Source of the DNA: Zeus faber
Lineage: Eukaryota; Chordata; Actinopteri; Zeiformes; Zeidae
Assembly (NCBI GenBank): GCA_960531495.1
Contig: OY482850.1
Coordinates: forward strand, 3,459,084 to 3,523,083
DNA: 64,000 nt
Direction of reading: 5' to 3'
Part shown: positions 43,996 through 54,760 of the stretch, one piece after another
Numbering within the stretch: the stretch's first letter is position 1
Layout: each line of letters opens with the position of its first letter
Made by a program: the position numbers and the translations under genes
Notes under the pieces: generated by a model
The model's database searches: none
The model's input: the letters and a program-made list of their open reading frames with translations, nothing else
Told to the model about the DNA's origin: nothing

Positions 43996-45118
43996 GTGTT
44001 GGAGCTGCAGCTGGTCGCTCCAGGAGGAGGGGTTGGTGGTCGTAAGGCAGCGGAGCATGGCATCCACCTCCTGGTTTGCCCGCTCCGTCTGGCCATTGGT
44101 CTGGGGGTAGAAACCGGAGGAGAGACCAACCTGTGCCCCCAGGGCCGAGCAGAAGGCGCACCAGACCTGGAAGGTGAATTGTCAGGATGGTGGGAGACCG
44201 GTGACAAAGTCCAGGGCGATGTGGGACCAAGGACGAGTCAGGATGGGTAGGGGGCGGAGGAGGCTGGAGCAGGGTCGGGTGGAGGTCTTGGACAGGGCGC
44301 AGGTGGGACAGGCGGAGAAGAAGGACTGGGCCGAGCGGAGGCAGTGGGTGTGGCATTGCATGCTCCAGGTGCTCACGCCACGAGCGCCAGTCCATCTGAA
44401 AGTTGTGGGTCCGGAGCCAGGGGTACCCCAGAACCAGGGGATTCTGGGGGGAATGGATGAGGAAGAACCCCATCGACTCACGGTGGATTCCGGAGACCAG
44501 CAGCTCGAGGGGGGCCGTCTGGTGGTTAATCCGGATCAGATGTGACCCAGTCGGTCCCTTGACCTCGATGGGTGTGGAGAGAGGGACGGGTGTCAGCCCG
44601 AGCTGGCGTGCTAGTCCCAGGTCAAGAAAACTCTCATCCGTCCCAGAATCTATGCGAGCAGAGGAAGAGAGTCTTATACCCCTCCACGAGAGGGTAGCCG
44701 GGAGCAGAGGACGGGAGAGAGGGTTGGAGCTGGAGCGGCCGGAACGTAACCCTAGCGAGGAGTTGTCCTCTCCCGGCCAGACTGGGCAGGTGGCCCAGAG
44801 GTATCCCGGACGGCCGCAATACAGACAGCCGCCGGTCTGTATGCGGTGGGCTCACTCCTCAGGGGAGATCTGGGAGCGATCGAGTTGCATGGGTTTAGCA
44901 TCGGAGTGAGTCAGGGGGCTTCGGGGGCGCCTGAGGGTAGTTGGCGCTGGAGACCGGGGCGTGGCCGCCCAGGAGAGAGGCACGGGCTGTAGTCTCACCC
45001 CCCCCCCCCCTCATGACGGCGCTCCCATAGTCGGTTGTCCAGGCAGATCGCGATATCTACCAGTTGGTCCAGGTCCGTCGGCTCGTCCTGCCGCGCCAAC
45101 TCGTCGTTCAGTGGCTTC
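43996..45118 (-). mobile_element. Gypsy-3 chromovirus fragment (minus strand, gag end to integrase)
   Basis: Minus-strand order: gag end (KPLNDELARQDEPTDLDQLV at 45110), zinc-knuckle remnant CLYCGRPGYLWATC (44825; its His is replaced by Tyr), protease RIDSGTDESFLDLGLARQLG (44655) and [17 protein letters not shown] (44430). It jumps to the integrase zinc-finger end ([17 protein letters not shown], near 44310), [12 protein letters not shown] (44210), and a last piece matching [17 protein letters not shown] near 44090. The RT and RNase H are entirely missing. Same broad family as gypsy-2. Confidence 0.84.
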
Positions 45119-45123
45119 GTGTG

Positions 45124-45503
45124 AGTCGCCCAGGCTAACCATTTCACTAATCGCAGGAGAAAAAGAGAGAAAGAGCGATATAGAAGACCTTAGATCAGTT
45201 CTAGATCAGGACCTGTCTCCCTCCATGTACAATCTCCATGTGTAACTAGTGCCTGTGCATAACAGGGACACTCCCCCAACCCCCGTTGTAAAATGTCATG
45301 AATTTAGGGCTGTGATGAGTTTGGGTTTGTCATGAGTTTGAAAGTGGCTTCACATGCGCGCAGCAGAGTCAGCCAGGCTAACCATTTCACTTATCATGGG
45401 AGGAAAAGAGAGAAAAAGAGCTATAGAAGACTTTAGATCAGTTTTAGATCGGGACATGTCTCCCACCATGCGCAATCTCCATGTGTACTTAGCGCCTGTG
45501 CAT
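45124..45503 (+). repeat. Two direct repeats of about 138 bp (242-bp period)
   Basis: Positions 45124-45260 and 45366-45503 share CAGGCTAACCATTTCACT, GAAAAAGAGAGAAAGAGC-type text, ATCAGTTCTAGATC and CTCCATGTGTA, with scattered changes, around a unique spacer of about 105 bases. The second copy is open (KERKRAIEDFRSVLDRDMSP); the first is shifted. No known domain. Confidence 0.75.
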
Positions 45504-45504
45504 T

Positions 45505-46110
45505 CAGGCCCGACCCAGGAAGTTTGTCGGCTACGACAAGATAAAGTCAAAATCAGGCTAAATTTGTGTGATCCTCTTCTGGCCTGCTCTCAACTGCACA
45601 GGACTGGGAGCTGACGGTTGACCTGGGGAAGCAACTCAAGTTCCCAGTAACTGTTGTACATCACTCACAACATTGAGGCCAGACATGGTGCTGCTCTCAG
45701 AAGCGTCAAGGCAGGTCAACCTGTTGGAACTCACTGTCCCTTGGGGGAACCGCATTGAGGAAGCCAATGAGAGAAAGAGATGCAGGTATGCAGAGTTGGT
45801 GGAGCAGGGCCTTGCCAATGTGTGGCGAGCTAGATGTGAGCCCATTGAAGTAGGGAGCAGAGGGTTTGCTGGCCAGTCCCTCTCAGGGCCCATAACATGC
45901 TGGGCATTACAGGAGTGAGGAAGCGAAGGACCATAAAGATGATGACAGAGGCAGCTGAAATTTCCTCAAGTTGTCTGTGGATCAGGAGAGGAGAGGAGTG
46001 GGTGAGGTAGTTTTACCTGGACACAAGCAGGGACCCGAAATACCTAATGAACCCAGGATACAACACTGATGATGTGTCCAGGTGCATCACAAGATATATA
46101 TATAAAGCTT
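45505..46110 (+). mobile_element. R2-type-endonuclease LINE, C-terminal nuclease and 3' end
   Basis: WELTVDLGKQLKFPVTVV (45609) leads into LRPDMVLLSEASRQVNLLEL and TVPWGNRIEEANERKRCRYA (45673-45785), the PD...E-type motif of the restriction-like nuclease in R2-group LINEs. CEPIEVGSRGFAGQSLSGP follows. The frame then shifts into LGITGVRKRRTIKMM and CLWIRRGEEWV. The 3' end (TGAACCCAGGATACAACACT, TGTGTCCAGGTGCAT) is found again in reverse at 49384-49440. Assignment to a HERO/NeSL-like clade is inference. Confidence 0.72.
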
Positions 46111-46124
46111 CTTTCTGGATCACC

Positions 46125-46627
46125 CAGTGACTACCAGGAACAGTCTGGTTGACTACCAAGAACAGAGTGGCGACAGCTGGAGAGACAGTGGACAGCTCAG
46201 AGAGATGGCATCCGGTGCAGTTAGGGTTGGTCAACGAAGTCCCGATCTCCACCATTGAGGGTTTTGAGAGAAGAGTCAGTAGCTTCCTAAGGAAGTGGTT
46301 GGGTCTTCCTCGAAGCCTGAGCAACATCGCCCTATATGGGAAGAACAACATGCTGAAGCTCCCCATCAGCAGCCTGAATAAAGAGTTTAGGGTGACCCGT
46401 ACAAGGGAGGTCCTGCAATACCGGGAGTCGAGCGACCCAGAGGTCTCCCAGGCCGGCATCCAGGCCAGAAGTGAAAGGCAGCAGAGGCTGTCGAGGTCGA
46501 GTCTCACCTGAGACACAACGCATTGGTGGCCACGGTGACACGTGGAAGGGCTGGCCTTGGTAGTAGCTTATAACCATGCTATGATAAGGCAACGGGGAAG
46601 GATAGAAGGGCCATGATCCAGGAGGAG
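46125..46627 (+). mobile_element. R2-type-endonuclease LINE, post-RT connector fragment
   Basis: ISTIEGFERRVSSFLRKWLG, LPRSLSNIALYGKNNMLKLP and REVLQYRESSDPEVSQAGIQ form the region between RT and nuclease in this LINE group. Here it lies 3' of the nuclease piece, so the pieces are out of natural order. A stop at 46509 is followed by decayed text to 46627, where an LTR starts. Confidence 0.75.
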
Positions 46628-47196
46628 TGTTGTAAGAGAAAAATGCATATGATTAACTATTTGAATGATGTTTTACATGTTTTATATGAGAGAATAGCCT
46701 TTTGTATGTTAGGTGGTTTTAAAAAATTGCCTCTGGGTTTTTAAGGAGCCTCCCAGAGTTTATGTAAAGAGACTGCTCTTTCTCAACAATGTCCATTGTA
46801 GTATTGAAGAACCAAATCACATTCCATCCTCTTTCAACTTTGTATGGAGATAAGGTTTACCCCAGGGGGGCTTGAAAGAGCATTGTGTGTTTGTTTTATG
46901 GCCTTGTAGGATTGTACCTGTGGCCAGAGTTTGACTGTTAAATTGTTGTTTGAGAGTAACACCCGGGAAGAAATTTGAGGGGCACAGTCTTGTAAATGAC
47001 ATCTGACCAATAGCACACAACCTCTCTTTGGTATAAAACTCTCTTGGTCATTAGTTGGGGTAGACTGATCAGAACACTGCTTTTAAGCGTGACTGTATCC
47101 TTCTCTTTATTCTGCAGAATAAATATCTTTAATACTCTCAGGTTTGTTTTTCTGTAGCGGGCAGATCACCGACCATGCAGGAGAATTTGTCCAACA
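46628..47196 (+). mobile_element. Endogenous retrovirus LTR, copy 1
   Basis: Aligns throughout with 58998-59560: AAAAATGCATATGATTAAC, CCAGAGTTTATG, TTGAAGAACCAAATCACATT, GAGAGTAACACCCGGGAAGA and TTCTGCAGAATAAATATCTT. TATA box TATAAAA at 47032, AATAAA at 47118-47123, end ...GTCCAACA at 47196. The first ~15 bases of U3 differ from copy 2, so the left edge is probably clipped. Confidence 0.85.
47032..47038 (+). promoter_or_regulatory. TATA box of ERV LTR copy 1
   Basis: TATAAAA, 80 bases before the AATAAA signal and preceded by a GACCAAT box at 47004. The same layout is at 59391 in copy 2. Confidence 0.65.
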
Positions 47197-48650
47197 ATCT
47201 GGCGACGATCTGCTTGACTCTGTTGGACTTCATCATGCCCAGGTTGTGTGCACAACGGCAATCAGGGACCGGCCATAAGACATCCAAGAAGGAGTCGTCT
47301 GGACATGACAGGCAGATCCAGCAGACACAACACGAGTTCCCGTACATATTAAGGTGAGGACTTAATTAATTAATAACTAAAGTTAAATTGATACTAATAA
47401 ATAAAGCTACCTGTCAGTGTATTGGGACACAGATTGGCGTCCATTCCTATTGGTGGTGTGGTGTATTGGGACACAGGTTTGGAAATATAAACAACACTCT
47501 CATGTGATTTAGAAAAATATATATAAATAAATAAAACACATATATATATTATGTATATCAACATGTCTTTTTTTTTAAGATTTAATTTTTAGGTACTGAT
47601 AATCCAGCGATGTGACTTGCTTTCCAACTAGTTTTAGTAAGTTAGGGAGAGGACAGAGTTCAAGGGCCCATTGTGTGACTTTATTTTCAGTGATAGACAT
47701 CAACCATCGACGATAAAATTAGTGTCTGGGGCATGTGACTGCCTGGCCAATGGCTCACTCTAGAGCACGTATGTTCGAGATGAGTTCAGAGAGATTATAT
47801 CAGTGTCGTGGGGTAAGTTTAGCTACCTGGCTGATAAAAATCTCGATGAAACAAGCGAATGTATAAACACGAGATAAACGTGGTATGTGTATTATACATA
47901 ACATGTTAAACTAGTTTCACACATGATTATTGGTTTAAAAGTAACGTTATAATCGAAATATCTGGTAGGATTGCTGGAAAGGATACTGTAAGGTCTTAAA
48001 TTAATAAAAAAAATAATAATTATAACAAGGCGAGAGAGCTGTAAAGTTAATGATAGACTGAAAGGATTATGGAAGTTGATGTGAAAGACAATGAACGTGG
48101 GAAAGTTTGCACATGATGCATTTGGGATTCTTTGTTAAGGATGGAACTTGGAGCAAAGTGAGTTGTAAAAGTCATTTTAGTAAAATATTGGTTCAGGAAG
48201 CTACAGGACTGAATGATTTAACTGGTGAACTATGTGATTATGGTTTACTAGTGGTGTTTAGCAGGCTAAATTAAAATCAAATTGAATTGAAGTGCTAGTT
48301 AACAACAGTATTCTATGCTGAAGTAGGATGAATAGATATTGAACGGGTTGAACTCTTGGATTGGATTGTGTTGAAAATGTCTTGTGGATCGATTAATGTT
48401 GTAATTGTGCATTGATAATTTAACTAGCCCATATATTCAGTGTTTTTTTTCCGCAGTTTTAAGCAGGAATCCACTGGCTGCAGTTTTGACCAGTGTAGAT
48501 ATAACTGCATCTGATTGGGAAGAATGAAGCATTGTGATCGAAGAGAATTGCTCTACAATTGAGTAAGGCCATAACATGCCCAGCATTCAAAGACTGCAGA
48601 ATGATGTGACTTTAGGTTGAAAACTCCCCGTCCAAAAGGTAAGACGAGCA
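47197..48650 (+). other. ERV primer site and long leader, copy 1
   Basis: Immediately after the LTR, ATCTGGCGACGATC gives a TGG-starting primer-binding site at 47200. A donor AAG/GTGAGG is at 47353. After about 1.1 kb of AT-rich text, a T-rich acceptor TTTTCCGCAG ends at 48456. Then a conserved exon-like block (AAGCAGGAATCCACTGGCTG) runs to a second donor AAAAG/GTAAGAC at 48638. The same blocks recur at 59561-62200. No gag follows. Confidence 0.7.
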
Positions 48651-48904
48651 GTTCAAAGCTTAGCACATAATATATGTGATTTTTAGGAGTTAAGTAACAT
48701 AAATTGACCATGATGGATAGTTGATTAAATGTTATTGATCAAGAATTATAAAAAAAAAAAATAGGAATATATATTGAATGCTACATTTTTAAATGTTTTA
48801 GTATGTGAATCACATTTTTCCTTACCTTCTCTAGTTGCTTAACTCATTGTTGAAGTTATGTGGAGCCTCCGGTAATGTTTTCGTCTGCCACATTACTGAA
48901 ATTT
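48651..48904. other. No gene seen
   Basis: AT-rich transition between the ERV leader and the next LINE fragment. Confidence 0.4.
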
Positions 48905-49330
48905 ATTTAGACTAATAGCGCAGTTGATCAGAGAGGCAAGAGAAGGGAAAGAAGACCTAGCAGTGCTGTGGCTCGACCTCACCAATGCTTATGGATCCAT
49001 TCCACATAAGCTGGTGGAAACAGCACTGGATCAGCATCATGTCCCAGGTAAAATCAGAGACCCCATCTTGGACTACTACAAGAGTTTCAAGCTGACAGTC
49101 ACCTCTGGGGCAGTCACATCCGAGTGGCATCGGCTGGAGAAAGGGATCAACACTGGATGGAGGATTTCAGTCATCCTCTTTGCCTTGGCCATGAACATGC
49201 TGGTCAAGTCAGCCGAAGTGGAGTGCAGAGGTCCGTTCACCAAGTCTGGAGTCCACCAGCCCCCCTAATTGGTAACCATCACTGTGGTTGCCGTGTTTCA
49301 GATACCTTTAGCCCAAAAAATGCCAAGAAG
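48905..49330 (+). pseudogene. R2-type-endonuclease LINE, RT fragment
   Basis: LAVLWLDLTNAYGSIPHKLV (first catalytic Asp), DYYKSFKLTVTSGAVTSEWH, LEKGINTGWRISVILFALAM and NMLVKSAEVECRGP. Open for 114 codons to 49268. It is cut just before the palm DD motif; the following text is decayed. Belongs to the same LINE type as 45505-46627. Confidence 0.8.
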
Positions 49331-49383
49331 ATTAATAATAATAAAAATCTGAGCAAAATCAATAGTCAATAGACCCCTTTATA

Positions 49384-49600
49384 TATGCATCTTGCAATGC
49401 ACCTGGACACATCATCAGTGTTGTATCCTGGGTTCATTAGGTGTTTTGGGTCTTGCAACAGACCCCCTCACCCAGGTGACCCAGCCGGGATTGATCAAGT
49501 CCCGGCTTATGTCCAGGTAACACAACCTCACCGACGCCTCTCCTCTCCTGATCCACATCTCTGATCCGACCCCTACGACAAGCAAAAACCAACGTCTGTC
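49384..49600 (-). mobile_element. R2-type-endonuclease LINE, 3' end (minus strand)
   Basis: Reverse complement of 45975-46105, with an extra internal stretch. The minus frame WIRRGEASVRLCYLDISRD leads to AACCCAGGATACAACACTGA and the same CCAGGTGCAT end. Confidence 0.72.
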
Positions 49601-50255
49601 TGCCTCTTTATTTAAAACCAACGACTAACAAACTGCAGAAAAAAAGCAACCTTTTTTTTTCTGTAACATCAGCTGACGTCACAAACAGGATCAAGCTGCG
49701 GGACAATCAACGATGTAGCCGTCACAAACTAAAACCTTCGTTTGGAGGATCGTCCTTCGGTGGGTCTCCGGGGTGCCCAATCTAAGTTCCTGATAACGGG
49801 GTAAGACAGATGTTGTGAGAAGTGTTTCAAATAAATCTTCTAATTCTAAATTACAATTTAAAAAATTCAGGATTTACTTTATGATCCAAATACTGACGTA
49901 TTTTTCCTAAAGTGAAGATATTGTTTTTTATTCTCAAACCTTTAACCGAGGTTTCGAAGAAACCTGGAAATATAGTGACGACTATGTTTAACTAGAGTTC
50001 TATTAAGACTGTAATAACATACGTGAAATATAATCTAGAGTTCTATTAAGATCGTAAAATACTTGAAATAGAATTTGGTTTATCGATTAAGACTGTAATA
50101 ACATACTGGGTATAAATTACATGAAATCAATGAAAAGGGAGAATAAGGAAACACCAACTGACACAAAGGAAATCCCCAGGTTTAAAGGAAATCAAAAAAA
50201 AAAGTAGCTTTGGAAGCTAACGGAATTCTGAAATCGCCCTCATGGGTCTAATATA
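49601..50255. other. No gene recognised
   Basis: AT-rich sequence with short local duplications, for example TAGAGTTCTATTAAGA at 49990 and 50036. No coding domain seen. Confidence 0.45.
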
Positions 50256-51295
50256 CCGCATTCCAAATAATTATGCAAATTATATCTTTCTCAGATTTTC
50301 CTAAATAGTCGATGCAAATGACAGTCAGTATAATTTTAGGGTATAATTCTAATGTTATTGAACAAACCTCCCAATGATAACAGTATTTATTTCAAAAATA
50401 AAAATCTCAAAAGGCATTGTTCCAAATTATTTTGCACAACAGAGTTTCAAAACATTTTATAGGTTGTAGAGAACTGAATGTGGTCATTTGTTAAATTTGC
50501 AGCATAAGGAGGTCATCTTTACTGAAATCAAATGCTATTTCAATCAAAAACATCTTAACAGGCCAAGTTACATATAAACATAGGACCCCTTCTTTGAGAT
50601 CACCTTCACAATTCTTGCATCCATTGAACTTGTGAGTTTTTGGAGAGTTTCTGCTTGAATTTCTTTGCAGGATGTCAGAATAGCCTCCCAGAGTTGCTGT
50701 TTTGATACAAACTGCCTCCCACCCTCATAGATCTTTTGCTTGAGGATGCTCCAAAGGTTCTCAATAGGATTGAGGTCAGGGGAGGATGGGGGCCACACCA
50801 TGAGTTTCTCTCATTTTATGCCCATAGCAGCCAATGACACAGAGGCATTCTTTGCAGCATGAGATGGTGCATTGTCATGCACTAAGATGATTATGCTACG
50901 GAAGGCACGGTTCTTCTTTTTGTATCATGGAACAAAGTGGTCAGTCAGAACCTCTATACATCCCTTGCTGAGGTCATTTTCACACCTTCAGGGTCCCTAA
51001 AGGGGCCTACCAGCTCTCTCCCCATGACTCCGGCCCAAAACATGACTCCGCCACCTCCATGCTGACGTCGCAGCCTTATTTGGACATGGTGGCCATCCAC
51101 CAACCATCCAGTACTCCATCCTTCTGGACCATCCAGGGTTGCACGGCACTCATCAGAAAACAAGACTGTTTGAAAATTAGTCTTCATGTATTTCTGGGCA
51201 CACTGCAACCGTTTCTGCTTGTGAGCATTGGTTAGGGGTGGTCGAATAGTAGGTTTATGCACAACTGCAAGTCTCTGGAGGATCCTACACCTTGA
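50256..51295 (-). mobile_element. Tc1-like transposon, 3' part of transposase and terminal end (minus strand)
   Basis: Minus strand from 51290: ILQRLAVVHKPTIRPPLTNA, LFSDECRATLDGPEGWSTGW (first catalytic Asp), HGGGGVMFWAGVMGREL, a frameshift near 50960, HDNAPSHAAK (second Asp) at about 50875, and MVWPPSSPDLNPIENLWSIL (the DD34E third residue) at 50801. The end is AARIVKVISKKGS-type text followed by an AT-rich terminus starting near 50256 (CATTCCAAATAATTATGC). The transposase would cut and paste the element at TA sites. Confidence 0.88.
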
Positions 51296-51340
51296 GATTC
51301 GCGGGACTCACACTGACCTCGGAGATGCGCGGAGAGACGC

Positions 51341-52180
51341 ATGCGCAAGATGGCGGCGCCCTGTCGGCAGCGGCCACTCCCTTACAGACCTGCACTTCCC
51401 TCTATCCTGCTATCCAACGTTCATTCGCTGGAAAACAAAATGGACTACCTCAGATTGGATCTAACCACGCAAAGTAAGGTGAGAGACTGCAGCGGCATCA
51501 TCCTCACTGAGACGTGGCTTAATCAGAACGTTCCGGACAACGCCATTCAAGTGGATGGACTAACAACGTTCCAGGCGGACAGGAGCCATGCTCTCAGCGG
51601 AAAATCTCGGGGAGGTGGTGTATGTATTTTCATCAATAACAACTGGTGCACTCACACTGAAAATGTCTTAAGTCACTGTTATCCGGATATAGAATTTCTA
51701 ACAGTTAAATGCGGACCATTCTACATGCCCAGAGAATTCACAGCCATTTACATCACAGCTGTTTACATTCCACCCAGTGCGATAACTAAGGACGCACTGT
51801 CTACACTGTATCAAGCTATGTGAGCTCAATGCAGAACTTTAATCCAGACTTTGTCTGTATAATCGCTGGTGATTTCAATCAGGCCAGATTGAAGACAGTA
51901 CTTCCACATTACCACAAACATGTGAACTTTGCGACCAGGGGAGAGAACATTCTTGACCAGGTATACACCAACATTAAACAGGCATTCAGAGCTGTTCCCC
52001 AGCCCCACCTGGGGAACTCGGACCATCTCTTTGTTATGCTAATGCCATCTTACAAACCACTTCTAACCAGGAGTAAGCATGGCCAGAGGGAGCAACCTCA
52101 GCTCTCCAAAACTGTTTTGAATGCACAGTTTGGCCTGTTTTTAGGGAGGCTGCCAATACCAACCATCATGTCAACCTAAC
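51341..52180 (+). pseudogene. LINE C endonuclease
   Basis: SNVHSLENKMDYLRLDL, IILTETWLNQNVPDNAIQVD, SRGGGVCIFINNNWCTH, FYMPREFTAIYITAVYIPPS; after a frame shift at about 51820, CIIAGDFNQARLK and HLGNSDHLFVM. The Glu, Asp, Asn and SDH catalytic residues are visible, but the frame is split after YQAM. Confidence 0.87.
51346..51357 (+). promoter_or_regulatory. YY1-like motif at the start of LINE C
   Basis: GCAAGATGGCGGC near the 5' end of LINE C matches the AAGATGGCGGC consensus of the factor YY1, known from the 5' ends of mammalian L1. It overlaps the ATG at 51350, so it could also simply be a start context. Confidence 0.4.
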
Positions 52181-52377
52181 AGAATATACTGAGTCTGTGA
52201 TAGGCTATATACACAAATGCATGGACGATGTGACTGTCATCAAAAACATCACTACAAGAGCCAATGACAAACCTTGGTTCACCAGGGAGGTACGTGCACT
52301 CCTGAGAGCACGGAACGCTGCCTTCAAGTCCGGGGACAAGGACGCCCTCAGAGCTGCTAGGGCCAACTTGAACGGGC

Positions 52378-53450
52378 GTGAGAACAGCCAAGCGTGCCTA
52401 TGGACAGAAAACCCAATCACACCTCTCAGAGACAAAAGACCCCAGTCGCCTGTGGCAAGGCATCCAGTCAGCCAGCGGTTACAGGCCAACACCCCCACTG
52501 TGCGAGGACAACACAGACTTCCTCAACACACTTAACACATTCTTCAGCCGGTTTGAGGAAAACAACACCACCACACCAACAAAAGTCCGGACCTGCCCGG
52601 ACAATGTAACACTTCACCTGGACCCTGCTGATGTGCGGAAGACACTACTAAAGGTGAACCCAAGAAAAGCTGCAGGTCATGACAACATACCGGGGCGTGT
52701 GTTCAGAGACTGTGCTGACCCACTTACACATATTCTCACGGATATCTACAACACCTCTCTGAGCCAAGCCATCATACCAGCATGCTTCAAAGCCACCACC
52801 ATCATACCGCTACCCAAGAAATCCCCAGCCTCAACACTGAATGACTACCGACCCATAGCACTCACGCCCATCATGATCAAGTGCCTTGAAAGATTGGTCA
52901 AGGCCCACATAACATCCAGTCTCCCCACTACAGTTGATCCATTCCAGTTTGCATACTGTCCCAATCGCTCCACTGATGATGCCATAGCAACAGTACTCCA
53001 CCTATGTCTGGCTCATCTGGAAAACAAAAACAGTTACGTGCGGATACTGTTCATTGACTTCAGTTCCGCCTTCAACACAGTCATCGCCCAACACCTGGTA
53101 AATAAACTCAGCGAAATAGGCATCAGCACCCCACTCTGCAACTGGCTACTGGACTTCCTTACTGATAGACCACAGACAGTGAGAGTTGGTAAAAACTTCT
53201 CAGAGACCATCACTGTGAACAATGGAGTCCCTCAAGGATGTGTGTTGTCACCTCTGCTGTTCACACTGGTGCACTCATGACTGTTGTGCCGGATACAACT
53301 CGAACCACTTCATTAAGTTTGCAGACGACACAACAGTTGTGGGCCTCATCAGTGACGACAACGACTCAGCCAACAGAGAGGAGGTACATCAACTCATCAA
53401 CTGGTGTGACAACAATAATCTACATCTCAATGCAAACAAGACAAAATAAA
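52378..53450 (+). pseudogene. LINE C reverse transcriptase
   Basis: Open for 300 codons: LLKVNPRKAAGHDNIPGRVF, ACFKATTIIPLPKKSPASTL, NDYRPIALTPIMIKCLERLV, PFQFAYCPNRSTDDAIATVL, LFIDFSSAFNTVI (first catalytic Asp), [18 protein letters not shown] frameshift near 53270 comes just before the palm box, which is intact in the next frame (FIKFADDTTVVGLIS at 53310). A stop at 53447 precedes the C-terminal ORF. Confidence 0.92.
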
Positions 53451-53455
53451 TAACT

Positions 53456-54007
53456 GTGGACTTCAGAAAGAAACACATGCCACACATCCCACTCACCATC
53501 AATGGCAGTGCAGTGGAGTCTGTAAATAGCACCAAGTTCCTGGGGGTGCACATCACAGACGACCTGACAAGGTCAATCAACACCACTTCCCTAGTAAAGA
53601 AGGCACAGCAACGCCTCTACTTCCTTCGCCGGATGAGGAGAGCTGACCTCCCCCCTTCTGCCCTCACCACCTTCTACAGGGGTGCTATTGATAGCATTCT
53701 CACCAGCAGCCTCTCAGTCTGGTATGGCAGCTGCTCTGCTGCTGACCAGAAAGCCCTACAAAGAGTGGTGTGGACAGCAGAGAAGATCACCAAAACAGCA
53801 CAACCATGCATCCAGGACCTGAACCCATCTCGCTGCGGCAAGAGAGCCACTAATATCATCAAGGACCACACCCACCCAGCACACAAACTGTTCACCCTCC
53901 TACCTTCTGGCAAGCGGTACCGCAGCATGCGGTGCAATACCACCAGATTCAGGAACAGATTTTTTCCAAAGGCCATCAGACTACTAAACTCACCAAACAC
54001 GACATGA
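53456..54007 (+). pseudogene. LINE C C-terminal region
   Basis: Open for 183 codons: STKFLGVHITDDLTRSINTT, KAQQRLYFLRRMRRADLPPS, SLSVWYGSCSAADQKALQRV, KLFTLLPSGKRYRSMRCNTT and FFPKAIRLLNS. It is the usual end of this LINE group and matches LINE A at 12919-13170. It is separated from the RT only by the stop at 53447. Confidence 0.9.
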
Positions 54008-54368
54008 ACACAACACCCACAAAGACCAACTGACTGCACAATATTTATATTTTTACAATACGTATGTATCCCCTTGGTATACATATGTATCCTCTTGCTG
54101 CTAGCTTTGTACTGTACCTACCTACACCTATTACCTTAATGACATACCTCATTTCACTTCTTGAGTAATTAAGACTATCCTTAGTCTTGTTGTGTTGTTG
54201 TGTCTATTGTTGTTGTCTTTTTGCACTTTCATGTTATATGTTGTGTGTTACAAATATTACTTGCACATTTGGAGTATGGGGAAACGCAATTTTGATCCTG
54301 TGTGTAATTACGTGTTGCATGGTACGATTGACAATAAAGTACACGTTGAACTTTGAACTTTGAACTTG

Positions 54369-54760
54369 ACTCCAGAGGCACCAGCGGCTTCAAATACCTG
54401 TTTGCTGCTTTGTAGTGGTATTTTAGCAGCTGCTCTCTTAATCCAATGAATTTATCTGACAGAAACCTTACTCATTATGCCTTTATCTGCACAAACCCGT
54501 CTGTGCTCTCAATCAGCCACAAATCTCTTCACAGATCACGTTTAAGTTTGCGTGAAATATCTAATGTTTTCATACCTTGTCCAAGGCATTGTACTATTTG
54601 ATGCTTTTCGGCAGCAGAGAGATCCTTTTTCTTTCCCATATTCCCCAATGTCTTTGTGCCAGCGGTCCGCCGATTTTGGACTGATAAAAGAAACCGCTCC
54701 CTACGTGGTTCAACAAAAGGGATCTTATTTCCCTTGAAATTTTTTTTTTTTACCTGTGCT
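54369..54760 (-). mobile_element. Tc1-like transposon, 5' part of transposase (minus strand)
   Basis: Minus frame starting MGKKKDLSAAEKHQIVQCLG at 54639, followed by QGMKTLDISRKLKRDL, a helix-turn-helix DNA-binding start. The minus strand continues through decayed text to KQVFEAAGASG at 54400-54370, which joins ILQRLAV at 51290 on the other side of LINE C. The outer terminal inverted repeat expected beyond 54740 was not found. Confidence 0.85.

Larger units (their letters stand above)
51296..54368 (+). mobile_element. LINE C (CR1/Rex1-L2 group), nearly full length, inside Tc1 transposase
   Basis: A GC-rich 5' end, endonuclease, RT and C-terminus are all present, with a 3' tail of TTGAACT units at 54346-54368. 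The left and right flanks are the two halves of one Tc1 transposase frame, so this is a clean nested insertion. Both flanks show CTTGA next to the element, a possible short duplication. Broken by stops at 51822 and 53278 and by a degraded zone at 52100-52380. Confidence 0.9.
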
